Assembly (NCBI GenBank): GCA_965243715.1 | Contig: CBDEVU010000017.1 | Location: forward strand, 806,001-870,000 | From: UBA11606 sp965243715 | Lineage (GTDB): Bacteria; Actinomycetota; Acidimicrobiia; Acidimicrobiales; Aldehydirespiratoraceae | Direction: 5' to 3' | DNA: 64,000 bases | In this document: positions 51,999-59,857 of the stretch, piece by piece | Numbering within the stretch: position 1 is the stretch's first letter | How the letters are laid out: each line of letters starts with the position of its first letter | The notes under the pieces: model-generated | What the model was told of the DNA's origin: nothing | Database searches by the model: none | The model's input: the letters and a program-made list of their open reading frames with translations, nothing else | Program-made: the position numbers and the translations under genes

Positions 51999-54900
51999 AT
52001 GACCAATTTAGATCGCATTGCCGAACTTGTTGAGAGTCAGGACTTTGCGCGGTTGTTCATTTCGGAGCTTGGATGGGATAATCCGAAGGATCTTCGGCCG
52101 GTTTGTGGCGCGGGCGATGCCGAGTCCGGCCCGGTGCTTTGCGCTACTCCCGTTGCCTCGAAGCGCGGTGTTGTCGTGTATCACTCGGCCGGGTTTGGTG
52201 ACCGGTCGAAACTTGCGGCGTTGGACCGCGAGATCGAGAAGCGATCTATCGAACGTCTTGTCATCGTGACTGGGACTGGAACCGAGACCGGTGAGCAGCA
52301 GTGGCGTTGGCCCGAACGTCGCAAGTCAGGGGGGACGCGCTACGTCACCCATAATCACCGCATTGGCGCATCGAACCACGCCCTGTTCCAAAGGCTCAAT
52401 GCGGTCAGGTTCGACCTCGCCGAAGAAGCCGAACTTACCGTCATGACGGTACGCCAACGGGTTCGAACACAATTCAACGCCGATAAGGTTACTAAACGGT
52501 TCTTTGACGAGTTCCAAACCGCCCAGCGGGACCTCAAGGACAAGATCGAGGGCATCGGCGCAGAGAAGGAACGATCTTGGTACTCGTCGTTGCTGCTGAA
52601 CCGCTTCATGTTCATCTATTTCATGCAGCGCAAAGGGTTCCTCAATGATGACCTGAACTACCTGCGCACGAGCCTTCGACGGGTCGGTGAACTCGAAGGG
52701 CCGGATCGTTTCTACGGTTATTACCGGGGTTTTCTCCTGCCGCTGTTTCATGTTGGGCTGGGTTCGGGTGACCATCATTACAACGATGAACGAACCGCGG
52801 CGATCATCGGAGACGTTCCGTATATAAACGGCGGGATCTTCTCCCTTCACTCGTTGGAAAGTGACTATGACATTAGGGTCGCCGATGAGGCATTCGAGAA
52901 GATATTTGATTTCTTCGACCGCTACCGCTGGCATCTCGATGAACGACCAACCGGCAACCCGGAGGAGATCAACCCTGAGATCCTCGGTCACATATTCGAA
53001 AAGTACGTCAACCAGAAAGAACAAGGCGCTTATTACACCAAGGAGGACGTCACCGGTTACATGACGTCGATGGCCCTCCTGCCTGTCGTGCTTGAAAAGA
53101 TTGCTGACGCGGTAGGCCGCCCGCCCTGGGCGCTGCTCCGGTTGGCCCCGAGCCGCTACCTGCCCGAGGGGCTCACGTATGGATGCGACGAGTTGCTGCC
53201 CGCTGACGTTGCCTCCGCAGACGACGCCGAGGTCGGTATTCTCGATCAGATTGCCGACCCCAAAGTTGGGCTCCCTGGGGAACGTTGGCGAGAAACTCTT
53301 TCGCGACGAGACCACGCCGAGGACCTTCGCAAGCGGCTTGGCGCTGGCACCGTCAGCTCTTTTTCTCAGCTGCTTACCGAGAACCTTAACCTTGCGCCTC
53401 TCGCCCTTGATTGGATCGCAGAACTAGGTGACGAAGGCCATGCGGGCCGCGTCTGGGAGGTGCTGAACAACCTCAAGATCGTGGATCCGACGTGCGGCTC
53501 GGGAGCTTTTTTGTTAGCCGCTTTCGACATTGTCGAAGAGTTGTACGACGCGGCGTTGACAGCGGCCGAAAAAGCTGTCACCAACAAAACCGCTGACGGC
53601 TCGACGCGAGCTATCGTTGCCGACGCGTCCGGGCATGGATCCCGCCGGTATTTTGTCGGCAAACGAGTAGTGCTTTATAATCTTTACGGCGTTGACTTGA
53701 TGCCCGAGGCTACCGAAATAGCCCGGCTTCGTCTGTTCCTTGCCCTCGTTGCTCGACTCGACGACCGAAGCAATATCGAACCTCTGCCCGATCTTGATAT
53801 GAACATCCGCGCCGGGAACCTGCTCGTTGGCTGTTCGACGGCCGCGGATGCCCGGAGCCGATTCGAAAGCAATTTTTTGGCTCTCGATCGCCTGCCCGCG
53901 ATCGAAGCGCAGTCCGCTGAAACCGCCAAAATATATCGCAACTTTGTCGAAGCTCAGCGAGAGGAAAACTTCGACGAACTCGTAGGCGCCTTCAAGAACG
54001 ACTTTCTAACCAAAACCGCAGTGCTGCGCGATGAACTCGACTTGCTTTACAGCCCCCAAGACCGGCCCGGGCCCGATCATGAAACCTGGCGGGATTCCCA
54101 TCGGCCGTTCCATTGGTTCGTCGAGTTCCCCGAAGTTATGGGTCGGGGGGGGGGGGTTCGATGCGGTCATCGGCAATCCGCCTTACATTGCCAAGAAGAA
54201 GGTAACCGAGTACCGCTATAGCGGCTTTGCCACCGACGACGCCGCCGACATCTATGCGCCGTGCATGGAACGGGCGGCTTCACTGGTTGGCCTCAGAGGC
54301 GGCTACGCCATGATCGTGCCTATTTCTTTTCAGTTCTCCAAGCGGTTTTCGGCGGCCCGCAAGATGCTGGCAGCGCAGCTCCCGGCCCGTTGGGTTAGTA
54401 CCTACTCCGAGTCGCCCGCGGCCCTGTTCGACGTCGGGGTGCGCCCGGTCATCGTGATCGGTCGCCGAACCGACGCAGAGCCGCTCTTGGCGGTCACCGA
54501 ACTGCGACGCTGGCCCAAGGAATACCGCAGTTATCTTTTCGACACGAACCGCTACACAACGGTAACTAGGCCCGTTGACAAAGCGGGTTGGCCCCGGCTG
54601 GGTCATCCTCAGCTCAAAGCCTTATACGATGCGCTCACCGCAAACGGCCAGACAATCGCCGCCGCGAGCAGAAAAACCGGCCCCGCTGTTGGCTACAAGA
54701 AGGTGGCGCTATATTGTCTGAGCGTTTTTATCGACACTCCACCGGCCTGGACTCTTGACGGTCAACCAATCGAACAGGGCGAGGGGGCGCTGAGATTCGA
54801 GTCCGAAACGGTTCGAGATATTGCCTTCATGTTGCTCTCGGGCCGTATCGCGTGTTGGTGGTGGGATACCAACGGCGACAACTTCAATCTAACCAAAGGA

Positions 54901-55206
54901 ATTCTCGAGACGTTTCCGATCGCCCCTTCGGAGGTTGCGTCGGTTCAGCCCCAACTCACGGCTCTGGCCCAGCGTCTGCGCCAGGAACAACCCCTCCACC
55001 CCATCGTGACCTTGAAAATGGGCAAGCTGTTCGGAAACTACGACCTGAACCGGTGCCGACCCATCACCGACGAAGCCGAAAAACTTATACTCGGAGCCCT
55101 TGGCCTTAGCCATCTCTGGCCTGCGGTGCTGCTCGCCGACGCCCGAGCGCAAAAATCCGCCAAGGAAAGCCACGGAGGCGAAAGCCAGTGGCCCTTCCCG
55201 TGGTGA
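51999..55206 (+). CDS. Type IIG-like restriction-methylase (Eco57I family), frame broken at a G12 tract
   Basis: Start ATG 51999 after AGGAGAT. The N-terminal part has the conserved blocks VVVYHSAGFGDRSKL, ERLVIVTGTG and VRQRVRTQFNADKVTKRFFD, then RSWYSSLLLNRFMFIYFMQR, EILGHIFEKYVNQKEQGAYY (methylase helix) and SAM motif I IVDPTCGSGAFLLAAF. As sequenced, twelve G at 54145-54156 shift the frame and the protein ends at 54221 (740 residues), just before the catalytic motif. With 11 G (or 14) the frame continues GFDAVIGNPPYIAKKKV (motif IV NPPY) and ends at 55206 (about 1068 residues), including a C-terminal target-recognition part. It reads as a phase-variable restriction-methylase in the off state. 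Confidence 0.88.
54145..54156 (+). repeat. G12 homopolymer between methylase motifs I and IV
   Basis: Twelve consecutive G at the point where the reading frame changes. It encodes a glycine run just before NPPY, the catalytic motif. Removing one G restores the frame. Confidence 0.9.
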
Positions 55207-55356
55207 ACTCCGTTCGGCGACTCCGGGCCCCCTACTGCTCCCGCCAATGGGTAATCACCGTCAAGGCTAAGTGCCAGTAGTATCACGATCGGGTCTAGTC
55301 GAAGGATTGGCGAGTCAGATGAAATGGCCGGAGCGAAACGGTGGTTGGATAAGTAC

Positions 55357-56568
55357 GTGACTAGGGTTGCGATGCTATCGCTGCACACGTCGCCGCTCGT
55401 TCAACCCGGCGGTGGCGATGCGGGCGGAATGAACGTGTACGTGCGCGAGCTGGTTTCGGCGCTCGCCCATGGCGGCACCGATTGCTCAGTTTACGTGCGT
55501 CGCTGGTCCAACGATTTGCCCAGTCGAGTCCAAGTCGAACCGGGATTTGATGTCGTTCACATCAACGCGGGCGATCCCGACCTGCCCAAAGAAGCCCTCC
55601 CGACCATAGTCGACTGCTTTGCCGACGGGGTTCGGTCTGACCTCGAACGCAGTCCGGTCGACGTTTTGCACGCTAATTACTGGCTAAGCGGGGTGGCCGG
55701 GCACCGACTCAAGCACGACCTCACATTGCCTCTGGTGTCCACCTTCCACACCTTGGCTCGCGTGAAAGCGGAGATGGGCGACCATGAACCTCAGCCGCGT
55801 ATCGACGCGGAGACCGGTGTCGTGGCCTGTAGCGATGTCATCACAGCGAACTCGGTCGTCGAGATGCAGGAACTCGTCAGCCATTACGGCGCCGAACCTT
55901 CTCGGATCGAGGTGGTTCCGCCTGGGGTCGATCATGCCTTCTTCTCGCCCGGTTCTCGTCACGGGGCGCGCCACGCACTCGGGTTCGGCGACGAACCGGT
56001 CCTGCTTTTTGTCGGCCGCATACAGTCACTCAAAGGGGTCGACGTGGCGGTTGAGACTCTTGGTCGGCTTGGACGGAGCGACGCTCGACTAGTTGTCGTT
56101 GGCGGCTCGAGTGGCCAAGCGGGCGATCACGAGGTCACCAAGGTCGAGCAACTCATTGCCTGTCGGGGCCTGTCCGACCGCGTCCTCATGGTCCCCCCGC
56201 AACCCCACCACGTGCTGTCAACGTACTACCGCGCTGCCGATATCTGCCTAGTGCCATCTCGTTCTGAATCGTTTGGCCTGGTCGCTCTCGAAGCGGGGGC
56301 TTGTGGTACACCGGTCGTGGCGTCCGATGTCGGCGGCCTTCGTACCCTCGTTGATCATGGCCGCACCGGCCTGCGTGTCGCGGGTCGCGACCCCGAGGAT
56401 TACGCCACAGCGGTTCGGCGGATTCTCGACGATTCGGGTTTGCGCGACCGTCTCTCCCGCCACACCGCCGAGACTGCCGCCGCCTACACGTGGACGTCAA
56501 TGGCGGCCCGACTACGCCGTGTCTACGCCGATCTTTCGATTCGTGTGCCTGTCGACTGTCTCGCTTAA
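55357..56568 (+). CDS. mshA: D-inositol-3-phosphate glycosyltransferase (mycothiol synthesis)
   Basis: GT-B glycosyltransferase of family 4. MLSLHTSPLVQPGGGDAGGM followed by NVYVREL is the MshA N-terminal signature. VVPPGVDHAFFSPGSRHGAR, LLFVGRIQSLKGVD, and CLVPSRSESFGLVALEAGAC, with GTPVVASDVGGL, form the donor-binding half (E-x7-E). MshA joins GlcNAc to inositol 3-phosphate, the first step of mycothiol. The likely start is GTG 55357; ATG 55324 is possible. The next gene is YbjN-like, as in mycobacteria. Confidence 0.92.
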   Translation: MTRVAMLSLHTSPLVQPGGGDAGGMNVYVRELVSALAHGGTDCSVYVRRWSNDLPSRVQVEPGFDVVHINAGDPDLPKEALPTIVDCFADGVRSDLERSPVDVLHANYWLSGVAGHRLKHDLTLPLVSTFHTLARVKAEMGDHEPQPRIDAETGVVACSDVITANSVVEMQELVSHYGAEPSRIEVVPPGVDHAFFSPGSRHGARHALGFGDEPVLLFVGRIQSLKGVDVAVETLGRLGRSDARLVVVGGSSGQAGDHEVTKVEQLIACRGLSDRVLMVPPQPHHVLSTYYRAADICLVPSRSESFGLVALEAGACGTPVVASDVGGLRTLVDHGRTGLRVAGRDPEDYATAVRRILDDSGLRDRLSRHTAETAAAYTWTSMAARLRRVYADLSIRVPVDCLA

Positions 56569-56577
56569 TCGGCGCCG

Positions 56578-57036
56578 ATGCGCCTGATGACTTCGGCCGA
56601 CCTTGCCGCTCTCGCCGCTCGTATTGATGCGTGGCTGGCCGCGGCTGCGACCGACAATCCCGCCATCGACGCTGTCGAGCGAGGCAAGCCCGGCGAATGT
56701 CGTTGGTACGTACGCTTGCGGGGCGAGGACAAGGAGATCTGGACGGCATGGTGGACGCTGGGGCAGCGCACCCTTCGGTTCGAGACCTTTTTGATGCCCG
56801 CCCCGGAGGAGAACGAGGCCGAGTTCTACAGGCATCTGCTGCGTCGAAATCACGACCTCACCGGAATGGCGTTGGAAATCGGCGACGAGTCGGCGATCTT
56901 CTTGGCTGGCTCGCTCCCCGTTGAGGCCGTTACGGAAGCCGAACTCGACCGCATCCTGGGGTCGATGTGGGCCTACGTCGAGCGGGTGTTTCGTCCGGCG
57001 TTGAAGATTGGCTTTGCATCCCGTTTAAAAAAGTAG
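56578..57036 (+). CDS. YbjN-domain protein
   Basis: 152 residues. WYVRLRGEDKEIWTAWWTLG, QRTLRFETFLMPAPEENEAE and FYRHLLRRNHDLTGMALEIG are the typical YbjN segments, folding like a type III secretion chaperone. The gene ten bases downstream of mshA has this domain in mycobacteria as well. Function unknown. A hairpin follows. Confidence 0.85.
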   Translation: MRLMTSADLAALAARIDAWLAAAATDNPAIDAVERGKPGECRWYVRLRGEDKEIWTAWWTLGQRTLRFETFLMPAPEENEAEFYRHLLRRNHDLTGMALEIGDESAIFLAGSLPVEAVTEAELDRILGSMWAYVERVFRPALKIGFASRLKK

Positions 57037-57084
57037 TTGCTTTTCATATTCTTTCATATATATTCATACTATCTGATGAAGGGA

Positions 57085-57112
57085 GCGGATCACTCGGGGA
57101 AGTGTGATCCGC
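57085..57112 (+). terminator. Hairpin terminator after mshA-ybjN
   Basis: GCGGATCAC (57085-57093) pairs perfectly with GTGATCCGC (57104-57112); no T-run follows. It is between the YbjN-domain gene and proC. Confidence 0.65.
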
Positions 57113-57148
57113 CCCCTACATCGGCACCCTTGCGCTACGGTGCGGTTG

Positions 57149-57937
57149 GTGATCCTGCTTCAGTTCATTGGTGGCGGCAAAATGGCCGAAGCCTTGCTAG
57201 GTGGTTTGATTGGCGATGGTTGGGCGTCTGCGTCGGCGCTCCATGTCGTGGAGCCATCGGCGCCACGACGCGCTGCATTGACGAGCCTTCACCCAGACAT
57301 CTCGGTCGGGGCAGAGCCGCATCGAGCCGTCGATGCGGTCATCGCCGTGAAACCCGACATCGTCGCCGCGGTCCTACCTGTACTCGCCGCTGCCGGGGTA
57401 AACCGGGTATTGTCGATCGCGGCCGGGGTCACCGTCTCGGCCATGGAGGCGGGGCTGGGATCCGATGTCGCTGTAGTGCGATGCATGCCCAACACGCCAG
57501 CCCTCGTTGGCAAGGGCGCGGCGGCGATTGCGCCGGGCACGAAAGCCACTCCTGAGGATTTGGCCTGGGCCTCGTCGATTCTGGCCGCGGTTGGCTCGGT
57601 GGTGGTTGTCGACGAAGCCGATATGGATGCCGTTACCGGATTATCGGGCTCTGGGCCAGCCTACGTCTTTCAGCTAGCCGAGGCTCTCATCGCGGCGGGG
57701 ATTGCGGAGGGACTCCCACCTGAAGTGGCCGATGCTTTGACCCGCCAAACAATCTTGGGCGCGGCCACCTTGCTGGCCCAATCCGGCGAGGATCCCGCGG
57801 CGCTACGAACCAACGTAACTTCGCCGGGCGGCACGACCGCCGCGGGTTTGGCGGTCTTGGGCAAAAATGACTTCGTTGGCTTAGTGCGCAAGGTGGTCGG
57901 GGCGGCCGCGACAAGATCTCGCGAATTAGGCGGGTAA
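57149..57937 (+). CDS. proC: Pyrroline-5-carboxylate reductase
   Basis: About 262 residues from GTG 57149 (57140 is an alternative; the frame is open to 57104). LLQFIGGGKMAEALLGGLIG is the Rossmann glycine motif, AVIAVKPDIVAAVLPVLA and VVRCMPNTPALVGKGAAA the central NADPH region, and TGLSGSGPAYVFQLAEALIA plus TSPGGTTAAGLAVL the substrate and dimer region. It reduces pyrroline-5-carboxylate to proline. Complete. Confidence 0.95.
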   Translation: MILLQFIGGGKMAEALLGGLIGDGWASASALHVVEPSAPRRAALTSLHPDISVGAEPHRAVDAVIAVKPDIVAAVLPVLAAAGVNRVLSIAAGVTVSAMEAGLGSDVAVVRCMPNTPALVGKGAAAIAPGTKATPEDLAWASSILAAVGSVVVVDEADMDAVTGLSGSGPAYVFQLAEALIAAGIAEGLPPEVADALTRQTILGAATLLAQSGEDPAALRTNVTSPGGTTAAGLAVLGKNDFVGLVRKVVGAAATRSRELGG

Positions 57938-57947
57938 TGTCGGGGTT

Positions 57948-58826
57948 GTGAGCCGCCGCTACGACACCATCTCGTTTCTTTCCGACTTTGGTCACGCCGA
58001 CGAGTTTGTCGGTGTCGTGCATTCGGTTATTCGCTCCATCGCCCCCGACGTTGTCGTTGTTGACATCACCCACGGAATCGAACGACACAACACCCGCGCC
58101 GGTGGTCTCGCCCTAGCCCGGGCGGCTAACTATCTCAATCCGGGCGTTGTGGTGGCCGTTGTCGATCCCGGCGTCGGCTCTGCTCGTCGTTCGGTGGCGG
58201 TGGAGGTCGGCGACGCGATGTCGGTTCTTATCGGCCCAGACAATGGGTTACTTGCCCCGGCGGTTGGCCTAGTCGGGGGAGCGACCCGGGCGGTCGAACT
58301 CACCTCTAGCAAACATCGCTTGTCAAGTATGGGTGGCGCCACGTTCGACGGCCGCGATGTTTTCGCTCCCGCCGCGGCCCACCTCTGTAACGGGGTGTCT
58401 CTCACCGATCTTGGTCCGGAGATCGACCCCGTCACCCTCATGCCAGGGGTCTTGCCCATTTCACGTTTCGAGGGTGATGAAATGATCTGTGAAGTGCTGT
58501 GGGTTGATCATTTCGGTAACTGCCAACTCAACGTCGATCCAAGCGAGATTGAATCGCTGGGCCGCGGTGTTGTGGTTAGGATCCGCGGCGAGGATCGTGT
58601 CGCGGTTCGGGCTGATTCTTACGAGGAGATACCTGCCGGTCGGGTTGGATTGGTGGTTGATAGCAATGGATTGCTGTCCATCGCCATGCCGCGGGGTTCC
58701 GCCGCGACCGAACTGGAACTAGGCGAGGGAATTGAGGTGCGCATGCGGACGCTCGACGAATCCGATCAGCCCCAAGTTACCACACCGGTGGTCTTGGGTC
58801 ACAAAGACAAAGGAGCTAAGCCATGA
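57948..58826 (+). CDS. SAM hydroxide adenosyltransferase (DUF62-type SAM hydrolase)
   Basis: 292 residues from GTG 57948. ISFLSDFGHADEFVGVVHSV, VVVDITHGIERHNTRAGGLA, VVAVVDPGVGSARRSVAVEV and IGPDNGLLAPAVGLVGGATR, then ATFDGRDVFAPAAAHLCNG, are the SAM hydrolase/fluorinase-family motifs; the FDGRD and DPGVG blocks bind SAM. It splits SAM to adenosine and methionine. The start is close to the proC stop, and its stop overlaps the start of the small membrane protein. Confidence 0.92.
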   Translation: MSRRYDTISFLSDFGHADEFVGVVHSVIRSIAPDVVVVDITHGIERHNTRAGGLALARAANYLNPGVVVAVVDPGVGSARRSVAVEVGDAMSVLIGPDNGLLAPAVGLVGGATRAVELTSSKHRLSSMGGATFDGRDVFAPAAAHLCNGVSLTDLGPEIDPVTLMPGVLPISRFEGDEMICEVLWVDHFGNCQLNVDPSEIESLGRGVVVRIRGEDRVAVRADSYEEIPAGRVGLVVDSNGLLSIAMPRGSAATELELGEGIEVRMRTLDESDQPQVTTPVVLGHKDKGAKP

Positions 58827-58912
58827 GGGCAGGAACTACGATCGTCATCGCGATTCTATTGCTCATGATTCTCAGCGCAGGCGCCTTGCAATTCGTTCTG
58901 TTGCCCCTATAG
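58823..58912 (+). CDS. 29-residue single-span membrane peptide
   Basis: ATG 58823 overlaps the stop of the SAM hydrolase (ATGA) and is preceded by AAAGGAG at normal spacing. The peptide begins MRAGTTIVIAILLLMILSAG and ends in hydrophobic residues; nearly all of it would be a single membrane helix. No family was recognised. Its coupling to the upstream gene is the best argument that it is real. Confidence 0.5.
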   Translation: MRAGTTIVIAILLLMILSAGALQFVLLPL

Positions 58913-58970
58913 CATATGGGCACTTGCTTCCATAAAGCAGTGTATCAAATCTAACAAACAAAGGAAACCA

Positions 58971-59159
58971 ATGATCCGATTCAGAAATCTCCTTTACGCG
59001 CTCATGTTTGCTGGCTTGCTATTGCTTACCTCGAGCACCACAGTTGGCGCCGCCATTAGTAGGTATGGAGCTAATCATTCCAACGACTACGGAGGTCACA
59101 AGACCTGCGAGATTCGGCGCTTTTGGCCCGATAACTGCGGCAATTGGCAGGCGACATGA
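58971..59159 (+). CDS. Small secreted Cys-containing peptide next to an ABC exporter
   Basis: 62 residues from ATG 58971 after AAAGGAAA. A signal peptide (IRFRNLLYALMFAGLLLLTS, then STTVGAA) with an AxA-like cleavage site is followed by about 33 residues, ISRYGANHSNDYGGHKTCEI, RRFWPDNCGNWQAT, with two cysteines. The stop overlaps the ATPase start (ATGA), so peptide and exporter are one operon. It has the layout of a bacteriocin or signalling peptide; it does not match lactococcin 972 in the part I can compare. Function inferred only from position. Confidence 0.65.
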   Translation: MIRFRNLLYALMFAGLLLLTSSTTVGAAISRYGANHSNDYGGHKTCEIRRFWPDNCGNWQAT

Positions 59160-59857
59160 TGAGTGCGGTCCTGGATAACGGAGACATTAGCTTGGGTGAG
59201 GAACTCACGGTTTCGTGCCGTGGCTTGAGGTTGGCTTATGGGCACCGTGAGGTCCTAGCCGACCTCGATCTGTTCATCAGTCGTGGTCGCCACGTGGCGA
59301 TCATGGGCCCGAGTGGGTCGGGCAAGACAACACTACTTAACATCTTGGCGGGCTTGAAGAAGCCCGATTTGGGGGACGTCTCGGTAGCTGGTCTCGATCT
59401 GGCCAAAGCCAAGTGAGCCGACCTTGCTCGACTGCGCCAACGCTGTGTGTCGATGCTTTTTCAGTTCGGGGAGCTTCTGCCAGAGCTCCGTGTTGGCGAA
59501 AATGTTGCTCTCCCGCTCTTGATGCGGGGTGACCCAGTCGACGACGATGTCATTAGGCAGTCGTTGGCGGCGGTCGGTTTAGAAGATTTGGATGCTTGGC
59601 CGGGGCAATTGTCGGGGGGTGAGACGCAGCGCGTGGCTGTAGCTCGAGCGCTCATCACGAATCCGGCCGTTATTCTCTGCGATGAACCGAGTGGATCATT
59701 GGACTTGTTCAACTCGACTCAGGTCGTAAACCTTCTCAAGGAGTCGGCGCGACGAGTCGACGCCACTTTGGTGGTATCAACTCACGACGACTCAGTCGCT
59801 AACTCGATGGACGAAATTTACGACCTCGCTAGCGGTCGGCTAGAGCGGCGCGCTTGA
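59156..59857 (+). pseudogene. ABC transporter ATPase with one in-frame TGA
   Basis: One frame from ATG 59156 to TGA 59855-59857, with a stop TGA at 59414-59416. Before it: VSCRGLRLAYGHREVLADLD and GPSGSGKTTLLNILAGL (Walker A). After it: MLFQFGELLPELRVGENVAL (Q-loop), WPGQLSGGETQRVAVARALI (signature), VILCDEPSGSLD (Walker B) and LVVSTHDDSVANSM. LolD/MacB-type ATPase. The stop lies before the Q-loop, where ADLARLR follows. It replaces what would be an arginine (CGA) or tryptophan (TGG) codon. Either a recent nonsense mutation or a sequencing error. Confidence 0.85.

Noticed and set aside
59414..59416. TGA read as selenocysteine or recoded codon
   Set aside because: No selenocysteine insertion hairpin was seen, the family has no selenoproteins, and TGA is used as a normal stop by neighbouring genes.
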